The notes beneath the pieces were generated by a model that was not told the DNA's origin, searched no databases, and worked only from the letters and a program-made list of their open reading frames with translations. The position numbers and the translations under genes were made by a program. Positions 7,685 to 16,170 of a DNA stretch of 51,433 nt are shown one piece after another; position 1 is the first letter of the stretch, and each line of letters starts with the position of its first letter. Origin of the DNA: an uncultured Mailhella sp. (lineage in GTDB: Bacteria > Desulfobacterota > Desulfovibrionia > Desulfovibrionales > Desulfovibrionaceae); contig CALUPL010000019.1 of the NCBI GenBank assembly GCA_944322635.1, forward strand, positions 1-51,433. The letters run 5' to 3'.

Positions 7685-10600
7685 TCAGCGTTCTTCCCGA
7701 ACGTTTTTCGAGGCCAGAAGGGCGTAGTGGCGGTAGCGTTTTTCCGCTTCGATTTCCGCCTGTCGTTCCAGCTTTTCCGCCAGTTCGGGGAAGGTGCGGC
7801 GCAGGGAGGCATAGCGGTTTTCTCCCTGAAGGAAGGTTTTGTAGCCGAGCGTCGGCTCGCCGCTGTCCAGCGTGAAGGCATGTTCCTTTTCGGGATGGAA
7901 GCGGTAGAGCGGCCAGTAACCTGAGGCCGTGGCGCGCTTCATTTCTTCCTGCGCATGCGCCATGCCTGCCCGTATGCCGTGCGCCGTGCAGGGCGCGTAG
8001 GCGATGAGAAGGGAAGGTCCTCTGTATTCCGAGGCTTCCCGTAGTGCCTTCATGAGCTGTTCGGGCGACGCGCCCATGGAAACCTGCGCCACATAAATGT
8101 TGCCGTAGGCCATGAACATCGCTCCGAGATCCTTCTTGCCGCTTTTCTTTCCGGAAGAGGCAAACTGAGCCACGGCGCCGAGCGGCGTGGCCTTGGAGGA
8201 CTGTCCTCCGGTGTTGGAATAGACCTCGGTGTCCACTACGAGCACGTTCACATCCTCTCCCGAGGCCAGCACGTGGTCGAGTCCGCCGAAGCCTATGTCG
8301 TAGGCCCAGCCGTCGCCTCCGAACATCCAGAAGTATTTTTTCACCAGCTGATCGGCGTGGGAGAGTATTTCCCGTATGGCATTGTCGCCGGGGAGTTTTT
8401 CAAGTTCTTCTTTAAGTTTTTTCGAGACTTCTTCCGAACCTTCATAGGAATCGAAAAGGTCCAGCCAGCGTTCCGCGGCTTTTTTGGCCGGGCCGTCAGG
8501 CAGGCTTTTGCAAAGTTCGGTGATGCGCAGACGCTGGGCCTCTCTCTGCTGCCTTACCGAAAGCAGCATGCCGAGACTGAATTCCGCGTTGTTTTCAAAG
8601 AGGGAATTGGACCATGCGGGGCCTCGGCCTTCGGCATCGACGGCATAGGGAATGCCCGGCATGGCGCCGCCCCATGCCTGGGAGCAGCCCGTAGCGTTGG
8701 CCCAGTAAACTCGCGTGCCGAAAAGCTGGGTGAGAAGCTTGGCGTAGGGCGTTTCTCCGCATCCTGCGCAGGCAGCGGAAAATTCGAGCAGGGGACGGCG
8801 GAACTGACTGCCTTTTATGGTAAAGGCATCGAACACCTGCTTGTCTTTGATTGTGAGGGAGTAGTTCCACGCCTCCCCGGAATCCGGGGCATCGACGCGC
8901 GCAATCATGGAAAGAGCCTTGCCCGAGGCCGGGCACTCCGCAGCACAGCAGCCGCAGCCGGTGCAGTCTCTGACGCTGATCTGAAGCGAGTAGAGCATTT
9001 CTTCGGCGCCGCGTCCGCGGGCGGGAACGGCCGTCATGCCCTGAGGCGCCGCGTTTTTTTCCTCTTTCGTGAGCAGGTACGGACGGATGACGGCATGAGG
9101 GCAGACGAAGGCGCAACGGTTGCACTGCACGCAGGCAGCGGCGTTCCATTGGGGGACGCGTGCGGCGATGTCGCGTTTTTCCCAGGCCGTCAGTCCCATG
9201 TCCATCTGACCGTCTTCATAGCCGAGGAAGGCGCTGACGGGAAGGGCGTCGCCTTTTCTGGCATTGATGGGATCAAGAATCCTGGTCACTGCGGCAGGGG
9301 CGCCGATGCGGCTGTCGGGAGCCTTTTCTTCAGCATCCTGCCAGCTTTCGGGAACGCAAACCTCGAACACATGGTCGAACCCCGCCCGTATGGCGGCCAC
9401 GTTGCGGGCCACCACGTCTTCTCCCTTGGAAAAGTAGGTCTTGCCTACGGCTTCTTCCATGCATTTTTTCGCCTGTTCGACGGGTATGATGCCGGCAAGG
9501 CGGAAAAATGCGGCCTGAAGAATGATGTTCACATGGTTGCCGAGTCCGAGTTCGTGGGCCGTGTCCGTGGCGTTGATGAGGAAAAGCCTTGCGTGTTTTC
9601 GGGCGAGAGCGCGTCTGAGCGGAGCGGGCAGTCGTTCCTGAAGTTCGTCGGCTCCCCAGGTGCAGTTGAGCAGAAAGGTGCCCCCGGACTTCAGATCTTC
9701 AATCATGTCGTACTGCCGGACATAGTTCTGGCAGTGACAGGCCACGAGATCGGCCGTGCCCACGGCGCAGGAGGAACGTACCGGACCTTTTCCTATGCGC
9801 AGATGGGAAAGCGTAAGCCCGTAGGATTTCTTGGCGTCGTATTCAAAATAGGCCTGAGCGTACAGCGGCGTGACGCGGTTGATGATTTCCACGGTGTTCT
9901 TGTTGGCTCCCACGGTTCCGTCGGAGCCGAGCCCCCAGAACTTGCAGCTCATGATAACGTTGTCGCCTTCCGTATTGAGGCGAGTTCTCTCCGGCAGGGA
10001 GAGATGCGTCACGTCGTCCGTGATGCCGATGGAAAAACGGTTCAGGGGAGCGGGACGGCGCAGATTGTCGAATACGTCGCGCAGCTGTGACGGCGTGGTA
10101 TCCTTGGAAGAGAGGCCGTAGCGGCCGCCCGTGACAAGAACGGAACGTCCGGAATTTGTCAGCGCCGTGCACACGTCCTGATGCAGCGGCTCTCCTGCCG
10201 AGCCCATTTCCGCGCAGCGGTCGAGCACGGCGATGCGGCGCACGCTTTCGGGCAGGGCGGAAAGAAAATGCCCGATGGAGAACGGGCGGAACAGGCGAAC
10301 CTGAAGAAAGCCGACCTTCCGGCCGCAGGCGCGAAGCATGTCCACGGTTTCCCGGGCCGTTCCGCTGACAGACCCCATGGCAACAATCACATCCTCGGCA
10401 TCCGGGGCCCCGTAATACTGGAAAATATGATAGTTGCGGCCGGTAATGGCGCTTATTTTGCCCATGCAGGCTTCCACTTCGTCCGGCAGGGCGTCGTAAA
10501 AACGGCGGGAGGCCTCCCGTATCTGGAAGAATACGTCGCCGTTCTGCACGGTGCCGCGCATTCTGGGATGTTCGGGATTCAGCGCCTGAGCTCGGAAGGC

Positions 10601-11206
10601 GGCAAGGGCGTTTTGGTCCACAAGAGCGGAAATTTCGTTCATGTCCGGTTCTTCCACCTTGCACAGCTCGTGTGAGGTGCGGAACCCGTCGAAAAAGTGC
10701 AGAAAAGGCACGCGGGAGCGGATGGCGCACAGATGGGCGACGGCGGCAAGGTCCATGACTTCCTGCACGCTTGCCGTGGAGAGCATGGCAAAGCCGGTTT
10801 GTCGGCAGTTCATGACATCGGAATGATCGCCGAATATGGACATGGCATGGGTGCCTACCGTGCGCGTGGCCACATGGAGCACGCAGGGCAGTCTTTCCCC
10901 GGCAATGCGGTGCAGTACCGGAATCATGAGAAGAAGCCCCTGCGAGGATGTGAAGGAGGTGGCGAGAGCTCCTGTTTGCAATGCCCCGTGCACGGCGGCT
11001 ATGGCTCCGGCCTCAGACTGCATTTCCACGAGGCTCACGCTCTGGCCGAACATGTTTTTTCGTCCTCCGGCGGCCCAGAGGTCGGTTTTTTCCGCCATGG
11101 GGGAAGACGGCGTGATGGGATAGATGGCGGCAATTTCCGTAAACGTGTAGGCAACATGAGCGGCAGCCGTGTTGCCGTCCATGGTGACCATGTGTTTCGT
11201 GGACAT
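7685..11206 (-). CDS. nifJ: Pyruvate:ferredoxin (flavodoxin) oxidoreductase, single-chain
   Basis: Oxidatively decarboxylates pyruvate to acetyl-CoA and CO2, passing two electrons to ferredoxin or flavodoxin; the central carbon enzyme of this anaerobe. All domains are in one 1173-residue chain, the usual length. The pyruvate-binding N-terminal domain starts TMDGNTAAAHVAY and contains YPITPSSPMAEKTD (about 31-44). Two [4Fe-4S] sites lie in a ferredoxin insert: CVQCNRCAFVCP (about 695) and CTGCGCCAAECP (about 755). A distal cluster cysteine lies in CAGCGETPY, and the thiamine-diphosphate region has GGDGWAYDIGFGG with EVYSNTGGQSS (about 975-1015). It is monocistronic; a TTGACA sequence at 11308-11313 on the minus strand may be its -35 box, but the matching -10 is poor. 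Confidence 0.97.
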   Translation of the reverse strand: MSTKHMVTMDGNTAAAHVAYTFTEIAAIYPITPSSPMAEKTDLWAAGGRKNMFGQSVSLVEMQSEAGAIAAVHGALQTGALATSFTSSQGLLLMIPVLHRIAGERLPCVLHVATRTVGTHAMSIFGDHSDVMNCRQTGFAMLSTASVQEVMDLAAVAHLCAIRSRVPFLHFFDGFRTSHELCKVEEPDMNEISALVDQNALAAFRAQALNPEHPRMRGTVQNGDVFFQIREASRRFYDALPDEVEACMGKISAITGRNYHIFQYYGAPDAEDVIVAMGSVSGTARETVDMLRACGRKVGFLQVRLFRPFSIGHFLSALPESVRRIAVLDRCAEMGSAGEPLHQDVCTALTNSGRSVLVTGGRYGLSSKDTTPSQLRDVFDNLRRPAPLNRFSIGITDDVTHLSLPERTRLNTEGDNVIMSCKFWGLGSDGTVGANKNTVEIINRVTPLYAQAYFEYDAKKSYGLTLSHLRIGKGPVRSSCAVGTADLVACHCQNYVRQYDMIEDLKSGGTFLLNCTWGADELQERLPAPLRRALARKHARLFLINATDTAHELGLGNHVNIILQAAFFRLAGIIPVEQAKKCMEEAVGKTYFSKGEDVVARNVAAIRAGFDHVFEVCVPESWQDAEEKAPDSRIGAPAAVTRILDPINARKGDALPVSAFLGYEDGQMDMGLTAWEKRDIAARVPQWNAAACVQCNRCAFVCPHAVIRPYLLTKEEKNAAPQGMTAVPARGRGAEEMLYSLQISVRDCTGCGCCAAECPASGKALSMIARVDAPDSGEAWNYSLTIKDKQVFDAFTIKGSQFRRPLLEFSAACAGCGETPYAKLLTQLFGTRVYWANATGCSQAWGGAMPGIPYAVDAEGRGPAWSNSLFENNAEFSLGMLLSVRQQREAQRLRITELCKSLPDGPAKKAAERWLDLFDSYEGSEEVSKKLKEELEKLPGDNAIREILSHADQLVKKYFWMFGGDGWAYDIGFGGLDHVLASGEDVNVLVVDTEVYSNTGGQSSKATPLGAVAQFASSGKKSGKKDLGAMFMAYGNIYVAQVSMGASPEQLMKALREASEYRGPSLLIAYAPCTAHGIRAGMAHAQEEMKRATASGYWPLYRFHPEKEHAFTLDSGEPTLGYKTFLQGENRYASLRRTFPELAEKLERQAEIEAEKRYRHYALLASKNVREER

Positions 11207-11344
11207 GATGACTCTTTGCGTTATGGGCGGCGGGGACGGCTGCCCGTCGAAGTAAAAAACGGTTTGCCCCCGGACTGTGGCGGCATGGGAGCACAGAACA
11301 GAGGGACTGTCAATATTTTTTCTCCTTCAACAGCGGAATATAAT

Positions 11345-11375
11345 AATAAAAAAAGGCCGGTAACGACCGGCCTTT
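11345..11375 (-). terminator. Rho-independent terminator of gpt / mla operon
   Basis: A perfect 10-bp stem (AAAGGCCGGT 11352-11361, ACCGGCCTTT 11366-11375) with an AACG loop, followed on the minus strand by a T-rich tract. It ends the mlaEFDCA-gpt transcript. Confidence 0.9.
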
Positions 11376-11403
11376 CGCTTATGGCTGCTTCAGTATGGCT
11401 GCA

Positions 11404-11901
11404 TCAGCGCTCTTCCTGAAGATCGATGATGGGCTTGGTGTACTGCACCTCGGAATCCCAGGGGAAAAGCACCCAGGTATCCTGACTGAGTTCGGTGACG
11501 AAGCTGTCCACGAGAGGTATGCCCGCAGGTTTGGCGTACAGCGTGGCAAAGTGCGCCTTGGGAAGCATGTCGCGCAGAATCTTGGCCGTGTGGCCGGTAT
11601 CCACCAGATCGTCGATGACAAGGGTTTCTTCCGTGTTGAAGGAGGGATCGGCGCTTTTCAGCACGGTTTCCTGATCGCCTTCCTCACGGTAGTTGTAGAG
11701 CATGATGCAGGCGGTGTCGATGTGACGGATGTTGAGTTCCCGCGCGATGATGCCTGCGGGAATGAGTCCGCCGCGGGTGACGGCCACGATTTTCGTGAAT
11801 TTTCCGCGTTCCAGAAGGCGCCAGGAGAGAGCCTTGGCGTCGCGGTGAAGCTGTTCCCAGGTGACGGGGAAGGTTTTGTGATAACGGTCTGCTTTTGCCA
11901 C
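11404..11901 (-). CDS. gpt: Xanthine-guanine phosphoribosyltransferase
   Basis: Salvages guanine, xanthine and hypoxanthine with PRPP to give the nucleoside monophosphates. The 165-residue protein aligns along its length with Gpt: VAVTRGGLIPAG (about 38-49), RELNIRHIDTACI (about 53-65), and the PRPP loop LVIDDLVDTGHTA (about 93-105). The start is GTG at 11901, chosen because AGGAG sits eight bases before it; a frame runs on upstream but belongs to noise. It is the last gene of the mla transcript and begins 14 bases after the ancestral (now read-out) end of mlaA, so translational coupling to full-length mlaA is plausible. Confidence 0.95.
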   Translation of the reverse strand: MAKADRYHKTFPVTWEQLHRDAKALSWRLLERGKFTKIVAVTRGGLIPAGIIARELNIRHIDTACIMLYNYREEGDQETVLKSADPSFNTEETLVIDDLVDTGHTAKILRDMLPKAHFATLYAKPAGIPLVDSFVTELSQDTWVLFPWDSEVQYTKPIIDLQEER

Positions 11902-11915
11902 GGTGCAACTCCTGG

Positions 11916-11996
11916 CTAGTCCTGAGTGTTGGAAGAGAGGGTCATGCGCTGAAGTCTGTTCTTTCTCATGTTGAGGTAGGCGTTGCGCAGCGCCAC
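11916..11996 (-). other. Orphaned C-terminal coding remnant of mlaA
   Basis: Directly after the mlaA TAA (11997-11999) the same frame continues for 26 codons to a TAG at 11916-11918. The residues are VALRNAYLNMRKNRLQR followed by MTLSSNTQD. The first part looks like the conserved end of MlaA proteins (a Tyr, then (V/I)A(L/V)R-AYL-R). The TAA thus occupies the position where a tyrosine codon (TAC or TAT) would be expected. See the finding. Confidence 0.7.
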
Positions 11997-12749
11997 TTAA
12001 GGCTCCAGAGCGGATTCGGTAATCTGATCGTAGGATTTGTACAAGGCGTCGGCGCCGTTGAAGGCGAGGAAAACGCTGCTTGCCGTGCTGACTTCCCAGT
12101 CGAGCGCGTAATACTGCGGCTTCATGAAGGCGTCGCCGGTTTCCCCCACGGCTCCGCGCACGGTGGAGGGGCCGAGGAAGGGAATGATGAAGTAGGGCCC
12201 GTCGGGCACGCCCCATACGCCGAGCGTATAGTCGAAGTTTTCCGTCTCGGGGTGATAGGGATAGAGCGGTTTGCTCTGGCTGGCCACGTCGGCAAAGCCG
12301 AAGCTCACCATGAAATTGACGAGCGAACGGTCGAATTCCACGCCGGCCTGCGCAAACTCGCCCTGAAGCAGACTGTTGAGCATGCGCACGGGGAAGGCCA
12401 CGTTGTGGGCAAAGTTGCTTATGCCGTTGCGGATGGGTTCGGGCACGATGAAGGCATAGCCCTTGTGCAGAGGCTTGACGAGGTATTCGAGGAACCAGTC
12501 GTTCACATGAAACCAGAACCTGTTCCAGCCTTCCAGAGGATCGTCCTGCGCGGCAAGATCCTCTGCCGTGTAGTCGTCGTAGTCGTCGAGGCCTCCGAAA
12601 TCCTCATCGACGGAAGCGTCCGAGGAGGATTCCTCAGTCGTAACGGTCTGCTGTGAAGACGCGGAAGGATTTTCCTGTTTCGAGGCGCAGCCCGCGGTGC
12701 AGGCAAGAACGAGCGCCAGAAGGACGGCAATCGTTACGTTTCGCATCAC
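11997..12749 (-). CDS. mlaA: MlaA (VacJ) outer-membrane phospholipid-transport lipoprotein, prematurely stopped
   Basis: MlaA sits in the outer membrane and removes mislocalised phospholipid from the outer leaflet, handing it to MlaC. The 250-residue product has a lipoprotein signal (LALVLACTAGC) and a Ser/Asp-rich linker (about 25-65), then the MlaA domain: DPLEGWNRFWFHVND (about 70-84), the VPEPIRNGISNFAHNV helix, and GVWGVPDGPYFIIPFLGPS (about 179-197). Translation stops at SALEP-TAA, while the frame downstream still encodes a family-like C terminus (11916-11996), so the protein is cut by 27 residues including the tyrosine position. The core membrane domain is intact, so it may still work. 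Start and mlaC stop overlap by four bases. Confidence 0.92.
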   Translation of the reverse strand: MMRNVTIAVLLALVLACTAGCASKQENPSASSQQTVTTEESSSDASVDEDFGGLDDYDDYTAEDLAAQDDPLEGWNRFWFHVNDWFLEYLVKPLHKGYAFIVPEPIRNGISNFAHNVAFPVRMLNSLLQGEFAQAGVEFDRSLVNFMVSFGFADVASQSKPLYPYHPETENFDYTLGVWGVPDGPYFIIPFLGPSTVRGAVGETGDAFMKPQYYALDWEVSTASSVFLAFNGADALYKSYDQITESALEP

Positions 12750-13375
12750 TTCGCTTCCTTGGGCTTGTTTTTCTGTTCCTCAGCCTTGGCCTTCACGCGG
12801 TCGATCAGCTCCTGCGGAGAGTTCTTGGCGAGAATGTCGCGGAACTGGTCGCGATAGTTCTTGATCATGCTTATGCCCTCGATGAGCACGTCGTACACGA
12901 CCCAGCGGTTGTTCTTTTCCAGCATGCGGAAGGCCACGGGATAGGTTTTCTGGTCTGCGAGAAATTCCATCTGCACTTCCACTCTCTTGCCGTTGCCGCC
13001 GGAAATTTCGCCGGTGAAGCGGATTTTCTGACCGTTGTACTCATCGAGCGTGTCGATGTAGGTGTTGCGCAGAAGATCGGTGAAGGCATCCTTGAACTGC
13101 TGTTTCTGTTCGGGAGTGAACTGTTTCCAGGAGGGGCCTACGGTGCGGGTGGAAAATTCTTCGAAGTCGAAGAGACTGAGCACTTCCGCTTCGATTTTCT
13201 TTCTGATGACGGGCTTGCCTTCGGGAGTTTTGAAGGCCGGGTCGTTGAGCAGCGCAAGAATGCGCTGCGCACCGGCTTCGGCGGTCTGACGGGCGGTCAT
13301 GTCGGCGGCATGGGCGGGCAGAACGGCACCGAGCATGCAGAGAACAAGAGAGAGAAGAAAGAGTTTTATACGCAT
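12746..13375 (-). CDS. mlaC: MlaC periplasmic phospholipid carrier
   Basis: Ferries phospholipids across the periplasm between outer-membrane MlaA and the inner-membrane MlaFED complex. The 209-residue protein has a Sec signal peptide (cleavage after AHA, residue 23) and the Tol_Tol_Ttg2 domain: FDFEEFSTRTVGPSW (about 69-83), FKDAFTDLLRNTYIDTLDEY (about 94-113), and NRWVVYDVLIEGISMIKNYR (about 156-175). The Lys/Glu-rich tail is normal. It overlaps mlaD by one base and mlaA by four, so it is translationally coupled in the operon. Confidence 0.95.
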   Translation of the reverse strand: MRIKLFLLSLVLCMLGAVLPAHAADMTARQTAEAGAQRILALLNDPAFKTPEGKPVIRKKIEAEVLSLFDFEEFSTRTVGPSWKQFTPEQKQQFKDAFTDLLRNTYIDTLDEYNGQKIRFTGEISGGNGKRVEVQMEFLADQKTYPVAFRMLEKNNRWVVYDVLIEGISMIKNYRDQFRDILAKNSPQELIDRVKAKAEEQKNKPKEAK

Positions 13376-13818
13376 TATACACCTCCGAAAACGACTTTGC
13401 CTATGAGGGCTTCGAGGTCAAGGGCCGGTTCCGTGTCGGTGATGAGACTGCCGGGTTCAAGCGGCGTTTCCGAGCCTCCGGGGGTAATGGCGATGTATTT
13501 GTCGCCGATGAGTCCGCTCGTTTTGACGGATGCCATGACATCGTCGGAAAGCGGAACGCCCTCGTTGATGTGCAGATCGACCATGGCCGTGTAGTCCTTG
13601 GTATCGAGCCGGATGGCGGATACCCTGCCTATGGACACGCCCGCGATTTCCACGCTGGCGCCCGTACGCAGGCCGGCCACGGAGGAAAAGCGGGCGGTCA
13701 CGGTATAGCCGCTGTCGCCGAGAACTTCCATGCGGCCGAGCTTGATGGTGAGATAGGCCACGCAGATAAGGCCGATGACTACGAATACTCCAATGACGGT
13801 GTTTTTTGCAGCAGACAT
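13375..13818 (-). CDS. mlaD: MlaD, MCE-domain subunit of the phospholipid ABC transporter
   Basis: Forms the hexameric periplasmic ring anchored to MlaE and receives lipid from MlaC. The 147-residue protein has an N-terminal membrane anchor (TVIGVFVVIGLICVAYLTI) followed by one MCE domain: YTVTARFSSVAGLRTGASV (about 38-56), IAGVSIGRVSAI (about 58-69) and the SGLIGDKYIAITPGG region (about 99-113). It is shorter than E. coli MlaD (183) because of a short C-terminal tail. The start at 13818 is preceded by GAGGAAT; the upstream extension of the frame overlaps mlaF and is not coding. Confidence 0.94.
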   Translation of the reverse strand: MSAAKNTVIGVFVVIGLICVAYLTIKLGRMEVLGDSGYTVTARFSSVAGLRTGASVEIAGVSIGRVSAIRLDTKDYTAMVDLHINEGVPLSDDVMASVKTSGLIGDKYIAITPGGSETPLEPGSLITDTEPALDLEALIGKVVFGGV

Positions 13819-13828
13819 AGATTCCTCG

Positions 13829-14650
13829 TTAATCGTCCAGCCATTCGGCCAGCGCCTGACGCACGGAGCTGTCCAGCGGCGGGGCCGCCATGCGGCGGGA
13901 TTCTTCGAATTTGCGGTCAAGAAAACGGCGCAGATACGGATTCTGCGACGCATGAAGCTCTTCTTTGGTTCCGGAAAAGGCAGCCTTGCCGTTCTGAAGC
14001 ACCAGAACGTGATCGGCTATGTGGTCCATGCTGCCGAGGTCGTGGGTGACGACCACGGTGGTCATGTCGGGATAGCAGGATTTCATGTCCAGAAGGAGCT
14101 GATCCATCTGGGCGGCGGTGATGGGATCGAGTCCGGAGGTGGGCTCGTCGCAGAAGAGCACGGGAGGCTCCGTGACTATGGCCCTGGCCAGTCCCGCACG
14201 CTTGCGCATGCCGCCGGAAAGTTCGCCGGGGTAATAATCGGCAAATTTGTCGAGTCCCACAAGTTCAAGCGTGCGCAGGGCCGCGTCGCGCAGGGTCTTT
14301 CTCGGAAGGGTGGTATGCTCCACGAGCGGCAGAGCCACGTTTTCCGCAAGAGTGAGGGAGCTTATGAGCGCTCCGTCCTGGAAAAGCACGCCGAAGCGGC
14401 GGCGCATCTTGTGGAACTGCTCGTCCGACATGCGGCAGATGTCGCGTCCGCCTATGCGTATGCTTCCCGCAAAGGGACGGTTCAGGCCCAGAAGAAGGCG
14501 CAGAAGCGTTGTCTTTCCGCAGCCGGATTCTCCGAGAATGGTCGTTATGGCACCTGCGGGAATCGTGGCGGAAAAGTCCTTGAGAACGGAACGGCCGTCA
14601 TAGCCTCCGTCCAGATGTTCCAGGGAAATGTTCCATGCTTGCTGATTCAT
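13829..14650 (-). CDS. mlaF: MlaF, ATPase of the phospholipid ABC transporter
   Basis: A cytoplasmic ABC ATPase of 273 residues that powers MlaE-MlaD lipid transport. Walker A is GESGCGKTT (about 40-48), the Q loop FQDGALIS (about 91), the signature LSGGMRKRAGLARA (about 144-157), Walker B VLFCDEPTSGLD (about 164-175) and the switch His in VVVTHDLGS (about 197). The C-terminal tail DRKFEES-RRMAAPP is typical of MlaF relatives. It lies between mlaE and mlaD with gaps of 8 and 10 bases. No mlaB (STAS) gene is present in the operon. Confidence 0.96.
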   Translation of the reverse strand: MNQQAWNISLEHLDGGYDGRSVLKDFSATIPAGAITTILGESGCGKTTLLRLLLGLNRPFAGSIRIGGRDICRMSDEQFHKMRRRFGVLFQDGALISSLTLAENVALPLVEHTTLPRKTLRDAALRTLELVGLDKFADYYPGELSGGMRKRAGLARAIVTEPPVLFCDEPTSGLDPITAAQMDQLLLDMKSCYPDMTTVVVTHDLGSMDHIADHVLVLQNGKAAFSGTKEELHASQNPYLRRFLDRKFEESRRMAAPPLDSSVRQALAEWLDD

Positions 14651-14658
14651 GCGGGGCC

Positions 14659-15432
14659 TCAGAGCAGAAAAGAGGTGAGAACATAGTCGGCCATGAGTAT
14701 GAGCACGCAGCTCATGACAACGGCGGACGTGGTGGCGTTGCCCACGGCTTCCGCTCCCTTGCCGTCGCTTCTTCTGTGGGCGTTGTAGCCCTGAAAGCAG
14801 CAGATGGTGATGACGATGACGGCGAAAACCACGGCCTTGAGAAAGCAGCCCTGCACGTCGTCCATGGTGACGCTCGATTCTATGCCGGAAAAGTAGCGGC
14901 CCTCGTTGAGCCCGAGGAGCACGCAGGCCGAAAGATAGCCGCCGAAGATGCCCACCACCGTGAATATGGAAGTGAGCAGAGGAAAGGTGAGCAGCGAGGC
15001 CAGAAGGCGCGGTGTGACGAGATAGCCCGTGGGGCTTATGTCCATGACCTCGAGGGCGTCTATCTGATCGGAAATGCGCATGACGCCGATTTCCGCCGTC
15101 ATGGCGGAGCCTGCGCGTGCCGTGATCATGACGGCGGTGAGCACGGGGGCCATTTCGCGGATGAGGGTAAGGGCCAGAAGAGAGCCGAGCATGCCCTGCG
15201 CGCCGAACATGGACATGGCGTAGAACGCCTGCAGACCGAGCACCAGCCCGGTGAACAGTCCGATGAGCAGAATGACGAACATGGACTTTGCCCCGATGAC
15301 GTATATCTGCTGAAGAACCTTGCCCGGCAGACGCCGGGCATGGAACGCCTGTCTGAAGCCTTCAAAGAGGAACAGCGCCATCTCTCCGAGGCGGTTCAGA
15401 AGATTCAGGACGGGTGCGAATATTTCATTCAT
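14659..15432 (-). CDS. mlaE: MlaE, permease of the phospholipid ABC transporter
   Basis: An inner-membrane subunit of 257 residues with an amphipathic N-terminal interfacial helix and about five membrane spans. Conserved MlaE features are LTLIREMAPVLTAVMITARAG (about 88-108, quoted in part), GSAMTAEIGVMRISDQIDA and EVMDISPTGYLVTPR (about 127-141). First gene of the mla operon; GGAG precedes the ATG and a candidate promoter lies 34 bases further upstream. Confidence 0.96.
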   Translation of the reverse strand: MNEIFAPVLNLLNRLGEMALFLFEGFRQAFHARRLPGKVLQQIYVIGAKSMFVILLIGLFTGLVLGLQAFYAMSMFGAQGMLGSLLALTLIREMAPVLTAVMITARAGSAMTAEIGVMRISDQIDALEVMDISPTGYLVTPRLLASLLTFPLLTSIFTVVGIFGGYLSACVLLGLNEGRYFSGIESSVTMDDVQGCFLKAVVFAVIVITICCFQGYNAHRRSDGKGAEAVGNATTSAVVMSCVLILMADYVLTSFLL

Positions 15433-15465
15433 GATGGTACATTGCTCCGGTGGATAAGTAGAGGG

Positions 15466-15494
15466 ACGTTAGCCGATTTCACGTTTTTTGGCAA
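15466..15494 (-). promoter_or_regulatory. Candidate promoter of the mla operon
   Basis: TTGCCA (15489-15494) and TAACGT (15466-15471) on the minus strand with a 17-base spacer, about 34 bases before the mlaE start. The -35 matches five of six consensus bases, the -10 only three. Confidence 0.4.
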
Positions 15495-15597
15495 CGCATG
15501 CGCCCTGTGCGGAAATGAGACGCTTGCATGATTTTTCTCCCAGGAGTATGAAAGACGATTGAATCGTCATTGTGTCATATTTCAGGAGAATACCGTC

Positions 15598-15858
15598 ATG
15601 TGTCTTGCCGTTCCCGTTCGCGTCGTGGAAGTGCCTGAGGAAGGAAAGGCCCGGGTTCAGGTGGGCAGCGGAGAGAATTTCATGGAAATTTCCACGCTGC
15701 TTCTGCCCGAGGCTCCCCGCCCCGGCGACTACGTCATCGTTCACGCGGGCTTTGCCCTGCGCTCTCTTGATGCCGGGGAAGCCGAAGAATCCCTCAAGAT
15801 ATTCCGGCAGATAGCGGAACTCGGGGTGAACGAGGGCCGGGCTCTGGAACAGCTCTGA
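15598..15858 (+). CDS. hypC: HypC/HupF family [NiFe]-hydrogenase maturation chaperone
   Basis: HypC binds HypD and the immature hydrogenase large subunit and carries the Fe(CN)2CO unit through its Cys2. The 86-residue protein begins MCLAVPVRV, the invariant HypC start, which fixes the start at 15598 (CAGGAG just before). The beta-barrel segment GDYVIVHAGFALRSLDAGEAE (about 41-61, quoted in part) is standard and the length is normal. It is alone on the plus strand, divergent from the mla operon; hypD, hypE and hypA/B are not in the window. Confidence 0.95.
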   Translation: MCLAVPVRVVEVPEEGKARVQVGSGENFMEISTLLLPEAPRPGDYVIVHAGFALRSLDAGEAEESLKIFRQIAELGVNEGRALEQL

Positions 15859-16170
15859 TCATTCGTTTTCGCCCAGGCGCTCTGCCGCAGTTTTTTTGCG
15901 GGGCCTTACCGGTTTTCACTTTTCCCGGAGGCTTTTTTGCTGCTGAGTCCTTGCCGCGGGGGCTCGTATTTCTGACGTCCCGTTCAGCTTTTGGCCGACC
16001 GTTTTTGTCATCGGATGTTTTTGGGGACTGCTGCGGCAAATCCGGCCGGTGCGGCCATGAGCGTCCTCGGCATGCTGCAATTTTTCCGCAAAAGATGAGA
16101 ACATCCGGGAAGCGTTTTTTTGCCGAACAGGCATGTTTTTCACGCCCGCGCCGTTCAAGGTTTGCGGGCT
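15859..16170. other. Gene-free stretch between hypC and the AsmA-like gene
   Basis: About 310 bases where the two genes converge. It contains T runs (about 15891-15898) and an imperfect GCCCGC/GCGGGC stem at 16144-16169, but no clean terminator and no supported open frame. Confidence 0.4.

Noticed and set aside
8273..10090. A 605-codon open frame on the plus strand opposite the pyruvate:ferredoxin oxidoreductase gene
   Set aside because: Same reason: shadow of a long GC-rich gene, no ribosome binding site or recognisable protein.
11997..11999. Programmed readthrough of the mlaA TAA as a known recoding event
   Set aside because: TAA is not used for selenocysteine or pyrrolysine and no recoding element is visible; a mutation or sequence error is simpler.
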